This document shows, piece by piece, positions 27,101-40,900 of a stretch of DNA of 64,000 bases. Numbering within the stretch: the stretch's first letter is position 1; the number at the start of each line of letters is the position of its first letter. A program made the translations under genes and the position numbers. The stretch comes from Fistularia commersonii. Its lineage: Eukaryota > Chordata > Actinopteri > Syngnathiformes > Fistulariidae. The stretch spans positions 8,382,501 to 8,446,500 of the forward strand of contig JBBMNZ010000018.1 in NCBI GenBank assembly GCA_037954325.1, given 5' to 3'. Below the pieces are notes generated by a model that was given only the letters and a program-made list of their open reading frames with translations, was not told where the DNA came from and ran no database searches.

Positions 27101-28855
27101 TCAGCAGTTAGGAAATAAAGCCGAAGTGTAATTTTAAAAAAAGTGCCTGGAAATCCGTCTAAAAGAAAGATTATGTAAAACGTTTTTCCTACTTCGTTTC
27201 CACGGTGAGGACAAAATCTCAGCATGTTTCAACATGGGCTTAAAGTTCCATGAGTATTATGAAAGAATGTGAATGAATTTAGTGACAGCAAAAGACCAAA
27301 TGCGAAGGCTTTTCGAAGGCAGAGGTTTCTGTGAAAGAAAAAATGGTGATAAACCACATGTGTACTAGAAAAAGATGTTTGATCTGCCATTTTCATTTGC
27401 CTTTGTAAACTTGTTTCACAGCATATTTGTGTTTATCAAACTAAATTGATGATGCCTTTAGGATAAGAGGTGAATGGCTTCATTCTAGATGTGTTCATCT
27501 TTTCTTTCAGTCAGATTCAGTTTCTTTATGGGTGAGATGCAACACTGTATTAATTTTATTTATTATCAAGAGGGCTCTTTGGACGAAAAAAATTCAATAT
27601 GAATTTCATAGATAACATTCGGCAGTCCACAAGGAATCGAAGGCAACGCGTTGTCCGAGCATGGCTGTCTGCACAATTGTGTGTTCTTCAAGGCATGAAG
27701 TCATAAGGTGTTGGGTTTAAATGGCAGACAGGATTAACACACGCGGTGTGGGTCTTTTGGTGACGTCACACTTTAATTGTTGAAATGTCAACTGGTGATC
27801 TACTCTGTGAATTAGGATTACGCACAGAGATTAAGGTCTGATTTTTAAAGGCCAGTGAGTTTAATTGCATGGAATTAATCAAATTGTTGGGATTTAACCT
27901 CAGAAAGTTAAACCGTGACACATGTTTTGTTCAGTTAGTCACAGAAGCTTGGGTTTAGGTTTCCCCTGACCTAAGAGGCCTTTTTTTGGAACCCCGTCTT
28001 AGTTTACTTGATTCCCGGTTGACAATTGCCGAAGGGGCGAAATGTAAGATTCTCTTGCAAACACCTTGAAATAGCTAAAAATGTTTAACCAGTTTTATAA
28101 TAAGTAAAAGCGGGGCACCCCCAGTGTTATCATAAACACACTCTCACACACACACACAGATGCTACTTTCCACGCATTAACTGCATGGACAGATTTGTTC
28201 TTTATACATGGCAAGACTTTCTGTCTCTGAAAAGTTCAACTCTCACAGCTCAGAAGGTCAAGAACATTACCTCCATTTACTACTTTGCGAGCTGCCCCCA
28301 CCTTTCTGTCAACCTTTCTGACTCACTCTATGCCTCTATCCGTCATCTGCAGTGTCTGTGAAAACAGACGACCAGCATTGAGTCTCAATTAAACCTGTGG
28401 AATTGAATTCCTACATGAATTGAAACAGGGTTTGTAGTTTGACTATTGGATTTGATAGTGTTTATTTTTCATATATTATAATAGAGAACTGTTATTTTAG
28501 GGTGAATAAGGACATGTAATGGGAAGTCATCTTAATTTGTTACCTGTTAGCTAATTTGTTTTTGCTCCAACATTCATAACCCTCCCTTCAAGCTTGTCTA
28601 GGAAAATTATTACCCTAAAAAGAAAATATATTAGACCGAGATGACACAATAACAGGTTATATTATATCAGAAGTATTACTACTTCAACTGTAAAAAAAAA
28701 AACATCAACCATCCTCTGAAGTAGGAACAAAATTTTGGTTTTAAATTTTTTACACATGCATTGTATCTGTGCAGAAATAAAAACAATCCACAGCAGTGTT
28801 TTCATGTGAAGAAGTGCAGCGGGTAGGAGAGGACTATGACAATACAATGGGACAT
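22062..28855. other. AT-rich sequence, presumed first intron of serpini1
   Basis: If the first exon at 21.3 kb is right, this is intron. It holds the CA run at 24097, a short SINE-like piece at 26610-26665 (GGGGCAAGACACTTAACCGT), a short CA run at 28140-28159, and poly(A)/poly(T) tracts. No exon is recognised. Confidence 0.45.
24097..24128. repeat. (CA)n microsatellite
   Basis: About 16 CA units in non-coding sequence. Confidence 0.93.
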
Positions 28856-28859
28856 GGAT

Positions 28860-28910
28860 TTGCCTGATCATTGTTCTTTGCTGATGACACACTGGTTTAT
28901 TGTTATCAGT
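28860..28910 (+). mobile_element. Possible LINE reverse-transcriptase scrap
   Basis: The plus strand reads SLFFADDTLVYCYQ, which carries the RT catalytic motif (F/Y)ADD with flanking residues typical of LINE reverse transcriptases. Only about 45 bp are recognisable. Confidence 0.35.
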
Positions 28911-29094
28911 GTCACCTGGCCGCCCCACACATACAGTAGAAGCCAGCAGATTCCAGCCCAGTGCAGGAGTTCTAAACAGTCTAGACTATAAAATAACAAC
29001 AATCACAACCAGCCAGCTTTACCAGATGTGGCGCATTTGCATTATTTTATATGGCCCCACATCCATTGGCGTTTTACATACACTTACAAAAGAA

Positions 29095-29335
29095 GTATGT
29101 GGAGGTTCTCAGTCATCCAGGTCACGGTGAATTCCTGTCGAAATCTTCTCGCTGTAGCAACTGGACTTCATTCGAAGACAATTCACCCCTCATCCAAGAG
29201 GCTTCTTCAGTTCTAATATGGAGTTTCCGAATAGAACTGCCAGGGTTTTGGGCGGGTCTAGGTTATGGTGACTTGTTATGTAAATGTAACAGTTGATTGG
29301 TAGAAACTAGGTCTCAGGGGGTTGTTTACCTATAT
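29095..29335 (+). mobile_element. Interspersed repeat family A, copy 1
   Basis: TGTGGAGGTTCTCAGTCATC, CAACTGGACTTCATTCGAAG, AAGAGGCTTCTTCAGTTCTA and GGTCTAGGTTATGG recur at 30741 and 42208. The class is not recognised with certainty; the block encodes no clear protein. Confidence 0.6.
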
Positions 29336-30341
29336 TGCTAAATGGGCCAGCCAGCTCTGAACACAAGATAATGATTGTGCTATTTCACCATGTTCATCTC
29401 TGTATTTGGAATTATGCAGTGTATCCTTTTTTATCCTGGATATGATAGAATGGCAAAGATAAGACAGAGAGAAAGTGCAAGGGGCATGGCAGTATGGAGA
29501 GTTGCATATAGAGATTTTTAAACACAGATTTTGCAGAAAAAAATGGCAGGGCAAGTTGACTGGAGTGGCTATAAATTATAAATTAGCTCTTACAGCAGAT
29601 GTGAGGTGATACTTACTGCGGTCCAGCTGTATTTATGGCACATTTTGGTGCCTGTCGGTACAAGGAGTTACTACACCTTACCCAACCTTCAGATCTTCCC
29701 CCTTGTGTTCATGTAACTTTGCATGACTGGTTTCAGAGTCATTTTATTTTTTCCTCCCCTGTCAGAGCCCTTCAAATTCAATAACCTCTTGTGTTCCTCT
29801 TCTTGCAGCAGTGTATCAGCTGATTTGCTACAGTTCACAATACCCTTACAATCATTTTCATTAGGAGCGGGTTATTTTGCCTTCGATTCAGTTTAACGTC
29901 AGCAACGTGACAGATTTCATGTCTTTTTTTCAAACATTCCTGGTCTCACCATTTCATTACTGACTATTCTGAAATGCTTTCATATTTTATCTCTATGCCG
30001 TATGTCTTAGTCTTCCATCTTTATCTGCCACTCCCCTTTCCCCTCCTTCCTCTATCATTTCTGAAATCCATGTCCTTCCACAAATGATTTTCTCACTTTC
30101 ATTTTGTTTACCCTCAATCCTTCCACCTTCACCTCTTTGGCTTTGCAATCCCCCTTCTCTGTTTAATCCACTCATCCCCGGTTTATTTCTGTCACTCATG
30201 TATTTTCCATCTGCATTTCCCCTCTCTTAAAGTCTATCATTCGCCACCCTCCTCCGTTCACTCCCTTCTACTCCTTCTCTGCTTCCTCATTAAATTTACA
30301 TCCCTTCTGTTCATCCATCCTTCTCTGTTGTCTGCGCAGCA

Positions 30342-30609
30342 ATGTGGATCATGGACATTTTATCCCCACTCCTCCTCCTCTCCTTCCTGTTGCCGAGCTA
30401 CGGTTGCTGGGCGGCAGACATTCCGGAGGACACTACATCAGAATTCTCGGTCAGACTGTACCACCAGCTGCAGGCAGCGGGGGTTCAGGACAACATCATT
30501 TTCTCCCCGCTGACTGTCACTTTGGCCCTGGGGATGGTGGAGCTGGGAGCCAGGGGAGCATCGTTGGAAGAGATACGACAGGCTGTAGGATTCAGCCACC
30601 TGCTTCCAG
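30342..30609 (+). CDS. serpini1: serpini1 coding exon 1 (residues 1-89)
   Basis: The exon is preceded by a long pyrimidine tract ending in cag at 30337-30339, so it begins just before the ATG. This implies at least one upstream non-coding exon, as in mammalian SERPINI1. It encodes a hydrophobic leader (LLLLSFLLP) followed by the serpin helix A/B region (NIIFSPLTVTLALGM). The donor GTGATT lies at 30610 and the exon ends in phase 1. Confidence 0.93.
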
Positions 30610-32423
30610 GTGATTCAAAAACACTAAAAGTTATGTCGACATTTTGAAATGTTTATTCATGTGGTTAGATTTAATGGAGTCTAACTAAACATGAAGGCAT
30701 TTTTGCCACAAATTCATAGACTGCTCCTGAAAATGATGTCTACGGAGATTCTCAGTCATCCAGGTCATGGTTAGTCCTTGACAAATCTTATCGTGTCAAC
30801 TGGACTTGATTTCTTCCCTCGAAGATATTTCCCCTGTCGTCCAAGAGGCTTCTTCAGTTCAATTCAGTCTTCAGCACTGAGGTGAAAGTGTCAAGTCTTC
30901 AAGAAGGAAAATGAAGACCGGTTGCCATGACAAAATTTGACAACAAATTTTCATGCAACGTTATGAGAGGCAAAATAATCGATCATCATCACTGAATTTT
31001 CCTCACGCATTAGTCAGTTATAGACTATTTCCAGCCACAAAACTCGTATAAAAATAAAATCTTAATTACACAGCAGGTCTGTGTTTCATGTGTATGATAA
31101 TTAGCAATGACTGTGCAACAGTATGGTGAGGTAATATGCTTTGTTTTCTTTTTCTTTTTGTTTTCCGAGAAAGGAAATATAACTATCACTGAGAGCCCTT
31201 CGGTCAAAAACAGACAAAACCCAAGTAAATTTACCCGAAATGATCTTGTTATTTATTTAGCTAAATAACTAAATAACTTATTTAGTTATTAACTAAATAA
31301 CTAAATAACTTATTTAGTTATTTAGTTATTCACAGAATTAATAAGCTACTTTTACGAAGTTAGCAACAATGTAGAGAATAAAGGGAAAATATATTTTCCA
31401 AAGGATTTGTTGATATCACCCCTTTATCACCTGACAGTTAAAAACATGATTTCCAATGGTTGCACTGTGTAAAAGCACAATTTCCCTTATAAGGCATTGT
31501 TTACATACACTAATTTGGTGGACTTTCTGGTGGAGTAAACTTCTGACAGACAACAATTGTAATGAACCATTTTAGCTTAAGTTTTTTTGCAATGCAGACT
31601 GTATAGTAAACATGAGATACCTATTGATATCGATATATGCAATTGATAAAGGTGCTCACTAGCTGTATGAGTTTGACCTTAGTGATTGGTGCACCATTGT
31701 GCACCAATTCGAAATTTGCATGTTTTTTTGCTTCGTCATTAAATGTAGATTGCAGCAGCAATCACATTTGAGAAAGAGCATTCAAATTTTTTCAAAACTG
31801 TAGGGCTTTGGTCCGAGCCTACTTTCGGTTGCAAGAATGGGAAAATGGTCTTCTTTGAGCTAGTTACAGTGGGCAATAGTACCCCCTGCTGTTACAGCTT
31901 ATTATTACCTGGCTTTTGGAGTAAAGAGACATAACCATGATGCAATTTTATTAAAGCACTGTGTGGAAAGGTTTCAAAGAAAAGACAGCAATCCAACTAC
32001 ACACAACTACATTACAAATTTGCTTGTGTGTCTCCTTTTGTTATCAAGGTGTGGAGTTCTCCTTGCTTCAGAACCTGACGGCATCTTATGCAGATGACAA
32101 CAACCACTACGTGATCCGTTTTGCCAACAGCCTTTTCCTGCAAGAGGGCATGGCTTTTAACCCAGAGTTCCTGCATCTGATGAAGAAATATTTTCATGCC
32201 AATGTGGAGACTGTGGACTTCAGTGAAGGAGCCGCTGTGGCCGAGCAGATCAACAGTTGGGTGGAAAACCATACTGAGAGTGAGTATGAAGGGAACACAG
32301 CTGGGAGTAAGGTGGCTCTTATGTACCTGTATTACACCTATTGTGCCAAGCTGCTTTGTAATGATACATTTTTCTCTCTTTTAATCTCTCAGCAATTGTC
32401 GATCAAGAATTTATATACAAGTG

Positions 32424-32488
<65 letters not shown>

Positions 32489-35400
32489 TCATAAAATGCA
32501 TAATCCAGCCTCTTGGCGGCACTGGCTGGTGTCTCCCCAAGCCAGCCTCGGGGGGGGCACGGAGCAGTGTCTCCCTGAGCCAGTCCCAAGCCTGGATAAA
32601 TGCAGAGGGTTGTGTCAGGAAGGGCATCTGGTGTAAAACTTTTGCCAAAACCAAACACGCGAATCAACCATATAACCAGATCATACGACCGCCATTGGTT
32701 CTGATGACCTACAGGAAACCAATGGAAACTGGGCTACTGTAGGTCAAAGAAGGAGAAGAGGAAAGAGAAGATGAAGGCAAGAGTCTGGGACTGAGAGTAG
32801 GGACTTTGAATATTGGGACTATGACAGGAAAAGGTAGAGAGTTGGTTGACATGATGCAGAGAAGGAAGGTGAATATACTGTGTGCCCAGGAAACCAGGTG
32901 GAAAGGTAGTAAGGCTAGAAGCTCAAGGGCAGGCTTTAAGTTGTACTATCATGGCACTGACAAGAAGAGAAATTGAGTAGGAGTTATCTTGAAGGAGGAG
33001 TTTTTTAGGAACGTTCTGGGGGTGAAAAGAATGTCATAGATTTATGAGTCTGAAACTGGAAATTGAAGATGTGATGCTCAATGTTGTTAATGTTGCTATG
33101 CCCCGCAGGTGGGATGTGAATTTGAAGAGAAGGAGAAGTTCTGGAATGAGTTAGATGAAGTGATACAGAATATCCCGGAGATGAGAGTGTGGTATTTGTT
33201 GCAGACTTCTATGGACATGTTGGTGAAGGCAATAGAGGGGATGAAGAAGTGATGGGCAGATTTGGTATACAGGATAGGAATGCAGAGGGACAGATGGTGG
33301 TAGATTTTGCAAAAAGGATGGAAATGGTTGTAGTGAACACCTTTTTCCAGAAAAAAACAGGAAGATAGGGTAACTTGTAAGAGCGGAGGTAGGAGCACGC
33401 AGGTAGACTACATCTTGTATAGACGAGGTAACCTTAAAGAGATCAGTGGCAAAGTAGTTGTAGGTGAGAGTGTAGCCAGACAGCATAGGGTGGTGGTTTG
33501 TAGGATGACTGGTGTCAAGGGATGAAGAGAACAAAGGCAGAGCACAGGACAAAGTGGTGGAAGCTGAAAAGGGAGGAGTGTTGCATGGTTTTCAGGGAGG
33601 AGTTGAAAAAGGGTCTGGGCGGTCAGGGTGAGCTTCCAGATGATTGGACAACTACAGCTAGTGTTATCAGGGAGACAGGTAGAAGAGTACTTGGTGTGTC
33701 ATCTGGAAGGAAAGTAGATAAGGAGACTTGGTGGTGGAATGAGGAAGTGCAGGTATATACAAAGAAAGTGGTTAGCAAAGAAGTGGGATACTGAGAGGAC
33801 TGAAGAGAAAAGACAGGAGTACAGGGAGGTACAACGTAAGGGAAAGATAGAGGTAGCAAAGGCAAAACAAAGGGCGCACAATGACCTGTACGCTCGGTTG
33901 TACAGTAAGGAGGGAGAGAAATATCTATACAGGTTCGCGAAACAGAACGATAATGATGGAAAGGATGTACAGCAGGTCCGGATGATTAAGGCTAGAGAGG
34001 GAAATGTATTGACAGATGCCAGAAGAGTGATGGGAAGATGGAAAGAGTACTTTGAAGAGCTGATGAATGTGGAATTGGAATTATTAAAGTGAAATGAGGA
34101 AGGCATTGAAAAGTGGAAAAGCAGTTGGTCCTGATGATATACCAATGGAGTTGTGGAAGTGCCTATGATAGGTAATGGTAGAGTTTCTGCCTCGATTATT
34201 CAACAAGATCTTAGAGAGTGAGAAGATGCCTGAAGAATGGAGACGAAGTGTGATGGTGCCTATTTTTAAGAATAAAGGGGATGTGTAGAATTGCGGCAAC
34301 TATAGAGGGATAGAGTTGATGAGCCATTCAATGAAAGAGTAGTGGAAACTAGCCTGAGAGCAGAAGTCAGCATTTGTGAACAGCAGTATGGCCTCATGCC
34401 TAGAAAGAGTACTACAGATTCAATATTTGCTTTGAGAATGCTCATAGAGAAATACAGAGAAGGCCATGAGGGAGCAGAAACTCCATCTGACAGAGGACTC
34501 TGCCGGACGTTCTCTGACCCTCACGTTATGTTTGGGTCTGCAAGGGTCTGACCAGCATCCTCCCCCACCATCCACACCAGCTCACCACCAGGTAGTGATC
34601 AGTTGAAGGAATGGGAAACTGAACTGTTGTTGGGTGCAAAGCCACAAACAATAGTCAGAACCCAGGCCCCCAGCTGAAGGTGGAGGGAGGCCACCCTCTT
34701 GTCCACTGGGTTGAACCCCAACGTGCAGCCGCCGAGGGCAATCAATATGCCCTCACCTGCCCAGCACCTCTCACCGGGGTTGACTCCAGAATAAAAAAGG
34801 GTCCAGCCCCTCTCGAGAGGTCTGGTTCCAGATCCCACACTGTGCGTCGAGGTAAGACCGACTATATCTAGTCGGAATCTCTCAGCCTTGTGCAATAGCT
34901 CGTGCTCCTTAATCGCCAGAGAGGTGATATTCCATGTTCCAAGAGACAGCTTCTGCAGCCAAAGATTGGACCGCCAAAGTCCCCTGCTCTAACCACCGCC
35001 CGGCTCACACTGCATCTGACCCTCTTGGCCGTTCCTGTGGGTGGTGAGCCCAGGGTAAGAAGGATCAATGTCGTCCTTTGGGCTGTGCCCAGCCGAGACC
35101 CATGGGAGAAGGCCCAGCCACCAGGCACTGGCCACCGAGCCCCGCCCCCAGGCTTGGCGGGGTCCAATGATTGTCTCCTTCATGAGAGTCTGGCCACACT
35201 TTGTCTGGTCCCTCACCTGGGACCTGTTTGCCTTGGGTGACCCATCAAGGGGCATAAAGCCCCCGACAAGACAGACCTTACGGAGAGAGAGAGAAAGAGA
35301 TCTTCTTGGACAAAAACTATATTTGTAACAACTAAACAATTACAAGTCTTGTAGCAGGTGCAATTCTTTGGCTGCTAATGATTATCTAAGCAAATAATCC

Positions 35401-37900
35401 AAACATCTCTTTACAGGTAAGATACATGACCTGCTATCCGCTGAGGATTTCACCAGCGACACCCGCCTGACGCTTGTGAATGCCGTCTACTTCAGGGGCT
35501 CCTGGAAAAACCAGTTCAGGCCAGAGAACACACGCACCTTCTCCTTTAGCAAGGACGATGGCACAGAAGTCCAGACACTCATGATGTACCAACAGGGAGA
35601 CTTCTACTATGGTAAGGACTCTGGTTGTGTGTGTGACACCTGACGGGTTTGCTCATTATTGGTATCAATGGTTCAGCATAAGCAACACGGTGGTGTAGTG
35701 GTTCGAAGGTTTTGTCTCACAAAACAAGAGTATAGGTACCGTTGTGGTCTGTGTGAGTGTGCATTAGGAAGTTTATTTAACATGAAATTCTGCAGTTACA
35801 TGGGTTTACCAATCAAGATGGTACCTTAAAAGATGCCCCCGAAGCAAACCCACTCAAAAAATGTTGGTATAACAACAGGCATCGAATTGAAAGTCAATCA
35901 AAAAGAGGGAACCATGCTATCATTCCAAGCAAACTGTAATCTATAAAGGTCATACTTTCAATGAAAATAGTAAATGTGCTGATGGTGCTCCAAGCGACTT
36001 CCCAAAAGTCTGTGAAAGAAATGTCCCAAGTCAGCGATACCCTTAAATCAGTCCAGTTGTGCCATGAAAAAATGCAGAACATGCATGAGTCTCGTAGCTG
36101 TCTTGAAAATCATGGAGCAGAAAAAAGAGAATGAGTGATGGAAGAATCAAAACACAAAACCAAACAATACCAGGGCATCCATGTTTGATGGCATTCAGAA
36201 TCCATGTGGGAAAAGTGGCATCAGATATTTGGGATATTCCAATGTAATACGCCTCAGTTTGGAATAATTCAAGTACCGTATTTTCCCGACCATAAGGCGC
36301 ACCGAACTAAAAGGCGCAGTCTCAGTTATGTGTGCCATTACTGTATTTAAAACACACATAAGGGGCACCTGATTATAGGACGCAGGTTTTATATACAATC
36401 CATGCCCACACTTCCCCCTTTAACGTTCTCATGGTGTCCTTTACGACAGCTTTTCATTATGATCCGCTGAAAGTTGCTGCGCTACCGTAATCCTGTTCTG
36501 GATGGAAAAATGGCACTGTTTCATGAAACAAAAGCACCAAGACGGACCTCCTTGGAAATATTCAATTTTAATTTCTTCTGCTAGCGTTAATGCTTTTAGT
36601 TGAATGGTGACCGTCAAAACGCTTCTCCCACTCGTTCTTTGCTCGATGATCCACTGCTTGAGTCTTTCCTTCAACTCGGGCCACCTTGTCGGCCTAAACT
36701 CAGCTGCGTCTTCTTGACTTGTCGGAACTCGTTTTCCAGCTTCCTCAACTTGCGAACCATCGATTCGTTAATCTTGAATTCTCTCGCGGCTGCTCGATTT
36801 CCATGTTCCTCCGCGTAGCTGATGGCCCGCAGTTTAAACTGTGCTTCATAAGCGTGACTCTTTGCCATTTTCAGGGTTGTTCCAACAACGATGTTCTGCA
36901 TAACGCACATACCCGTTCTTTTATATACAATCAACTTCCACACTTCCCAGTTTAACATTCTCATGGTGTTCTCTACTACGTCCGCCTTACAACAACACAC
37001 ACGGGGCGCACTGCACTATAGGGTGCGCCGCACATTTTGAAGAAAATCTAAGACTTTTATGTGTGCCTTATAGTTGTGAAAAATACGGTAGGTACAAAAA
37101 CCTTTGTGATGGCTATCTTGAATGTCAAACCAGGCAAAGGGAAATTTTGGTGAAATTATTCTTTAAGTTTCCTACAGTATGGTGGCATGGGGTTGAAATT
37201 ATGGCAGTTTGTTACACAATAATTATCACTTTGATTTAGTATTGAAATTTTTAATAAAATGATTATAGGTCGGCCCTTTTGGGGCAGCTTGGGCAAATTA
37301 ACAATAAATGTGATCAAGACTCAACAATCTTTGATGTAAATGTAACACAGAAACAGCCATTGAGTCACTCACAAGATTGAACCAATGCCTCCCACAAGTT
37401 GATAATGATGCTTTTGAACAAAATGATAATGATAATGATAATGATAATGAGAGTTAAGGACCTAATTAGATTTGGGACAACCTTTCGGACTTCATAAGAG
37501 GTGGAAGGAGGTAACCAGGGAGAATGAGACTCCCTCTATGCAAAAGCACAATATGAGGAAGTATGGGATTCTTGTAGTCATACATCCGTCCATCTACCGC
37601 TTAGCCTACACTTAGGGGCGCAGGGGGGATTCTTCTACTCCAGCTAAAACAATATTAAATATTCCCAAATTTTGGCGAGAGCTAGAGCTATAAAGAAGCT
37701 TAAGTATTGGATTTGAGAATCGTTGGGTCGAGGGATGTTTGACAATTTGGACACGATGAAGGAAAATAGTATTCCTTACATAAGTGATAATGTGTCAGAC
37801 ACCAAGACTGCATCAAGGATGCGCTGAACGATGCAGGAGTAAGGATCCACATGCAAGAAGGCATTTGCTGTCACTCACTGTTTTAACATGCTGGCCTGAG

Positions 37901-37971
<71 letters not shown>

Positions 37972-40900
37972 ACACACAGTTTTCTATCTGATTGTTGGGC
38001 ACAGCTTCCATGTGCATTGTGTTTACATTGCAAGATTTTCTGTGGAGGTCAAGGTTATGTGTGTGAGGAATACACACAGCCTGTTATTTCAACCACCTGC
38101 TTGTGCAATGCACAGCCCATGTTTGTGATTTAACTGTGTGTATTTGTTTTCCAGGTTTGGAATTTTAATTAATTTGCATTTGTTAGTGAGGAGTTATTCT
38201 TCGGATATTTGTAAAATCCTGGAATTGAGGCTCTTCTTTCTTATGGTTATTTCAAATTCTAATTTTTAAAATGAAATTATTCAGGTTGGAAATGTTATTC
38301 ACCTGGAAAATCTTGTGTTCCTTTGATTTGTTATGGCTGCAGCTTCAATATTTTTTCAGTTAAATAAGCACTTTTCAGATATTTGGTTCATTGAATAAGG
38401 CCATTCCTTAAAGTTCATCTTTAGGAGCTGGTTTGTTGACGTCCGTTGCAATTTGTTATTCACTTTTACATTGTATTAAAAAAAATAGATAAATAATGAT
38501 AATCATCTCTGCTACATGCAAAATTTCTCGCAAAGATCTTGCAAAGTGGGGTGGGAAAAAAAGGCGAACTTTTGTGAGCTCTCATGAAACTGTTTACGTT
38601 AGGAGCGATAAACTTCTTTCTTCATTGTTGTGTCTGTTTTGTTTCTGCTCTGCCTATGTATGACCTGGAAGAACATTGCTCTTAACATAAATTGTTTTGC
38701 AATATCTCGCAAAAATGTGTCTTTTTCTTCCCATCCCCACAACCAAAATGTGCCTTTTTTTATACACTTCAAAATCGCCCCTAAATCTTGAGGTCCTGTC
38801 TTCAAAAATCTGGCAAAGATAGATGTTAAGCTATGAAGGCCTCTGACCCACTTAGGGGTAAAATGATGAAGGTGTATGCAAGTATTATTCATTATTATTA
38901 TTCACTGGAAGAGTGGGTGGGCAGTCATGTTTGTTATAGTTTTGTTTCATTCTTGAAAAGACTAATTGATTTAGCTGATTTAAAAACAGAGATTTTGCTT
39001 TAAACTGCATTATCATGCAGCGCCTCAAGTAAATGTGCCCCAAAACGCCGGTCCATGTGATTACATGGACTGCAGCACTTCATTTCTCTGTTAAGTGGTT
39101 GACTTGTTTACAGTGCACTGATTTTTTTGGCTGCTGTTTTGTTAAGTGCTTTTATTCATTATCCCAAGGGAAATTTCCTCTGCATTTGACATATTCCTAC
39201 AATTTTAGAGACAGCGGCGGCCCACCTTAAATGTGTTGTCTCCATGGTATTACATATTCAGTTGTAATGTCAAAATCGTGGTAAAAGGTGTCTATTAGGA
39301 ATAAATACACTGCATTCATTATTAGGCAAGTTGTATTTTTGAGGATTCATTTTGTTATTGTACAAGTACTGTGCGCTTGGTCAATCCAAAATGTTAACCA
39401 AACCTCAAACCTGAACATTTAAGTTGTAAAAGTGAAGTTTGGGCTTTCTTAAGAGAATATCTATATGTACCACGTTATTAGGCAACTATTAGTGTGCAGA
39501 ATAATTATGCAACCAAAATGAAAAACAAAAATTTTCCCATCTCACTTGTTTATTTTCATCTGTTTAAATGAGAATAATAAACAAACTCATTATATACAAA
39601 TAAACAATTCTGAAATTTCAAAAAAAATAAACCTCAGGGACCAATACCACCACCTTTCTTTTCGATAACTGCCACAAGTCTTCCATTCACAGTCAGTGAG
39701 TTTCTTGAGCTGGTCAAAATCAATAAGCCTCCCAGACATTGTTCAGAGGGTAACTGTTTACCTTTACTGTAAATTTCCTCCTTGAGAAGGGCCCAAAAGT
39801 TCTCAATAGGGTTCAAGTCAGGTGAAGAAGGGAGCCATATCATTAGTTTTTCATCTTGTGACCCTCTTGACTATTTGCAACAAAACATTCAATTGTTCTG
39901 TGATCACGCCTCAAAATCTTAGATATTTCAAGAGTGCTGCATCTCCCTGAATTACTTTTTACAATTTTTGATTTTTCAGAGTCGGTTAAATCTCTTTTTT
40001 GGCCCACCAGCCTAATAATTATGCACACTTTGATATAGGGTGATGGTCTCCTTAGGCCACACCCTCCCTCGGTACACAGATACACATCACCTGATATGCA
40101 TTAAATCCAATAAGTATTCAAGTTTATACAGATTGAAGTTATTGATGAATTATGAATCATGGATGAAATTATGATATGGTCAAAATTATCTCTTGCCTAA
40201 TAATTGTGCAAGAGATATGTATGAGGAAAAATATCAATTGTAAATTCAAAATATGTAAATAGATGCATGTTTATAAAGAATTCATGAGATTTTTCAGTTT
40301 GTTATGATGCTTTGAAGTGTTACCAAGGAGAAGGTGAAGAAACATTGGGACTCTAAGTACAATTTTGGTCACTGGCACGTGACTTGTGTTTGAAATTTAA
40401 ATGGCCTTTATTTATGTTGCACTTTTTCTTTCCAAGAGCCTTTTTACAGTCGCAGCTCATTTCACCCATTTACACACAAATATGCCAACATAGTGGTAAC
40501 AATGGGGGTACCATATGGGGGTTTGCAAAACAGCGAGAGACTCTCCTCTGCTCTCCAGGTGAGTTCAGCGATGGCTCCCAGGAGGCTGGTGGCGTATACC
40601 AGGTGTTGGAGATGCCGTACGAAGGAGAGGACATGTCGATGATGATCATCCTGCCACGGCAAGAAGTACCCCTAGTTTCTCTTGAGCCCATAATCAAAGC
40701 ACCGCTGCTAGAGGAGTGGGCTAGCAATGTGAAGCGTCAGAAGGTGGAAGTCTATCTGCCAAGGTAGAACACAGAACTTTATATTTGGAAGCAGTTGGCT
40801 TCAGCTATGCTGGAGTTTTCTGGATTGTTTGTTATCTAACTTTTTTGGAAATCTGGCCGCTTCGTACAGATTCAAAGTGGAACACAAGATTGACCTAAGG

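Larger units (their letters stand above)
37091..39305. other. serpini1 intronic sequence
   Basis: Contains the tandem repeats at 37424 and 37907 and a short inverted SINE-tail piece at about 37585-37630 (CATCCGTCCATCTACCGCTT). Nothing coding. Confidence 0.5.

Noticed and set aside
33699..34145. 148-codon minus-strand open frame in a serpini1 intron
   Set aside because: Antisense shadow of the RTE linker domain.
40384..40558. Extension of serpini1 exon 4 to an upstream Met
   Set aside because: The acceptor at 40557-40558 and the phase from exon 3 place the exon start at 40559; the extension is intron read-through.
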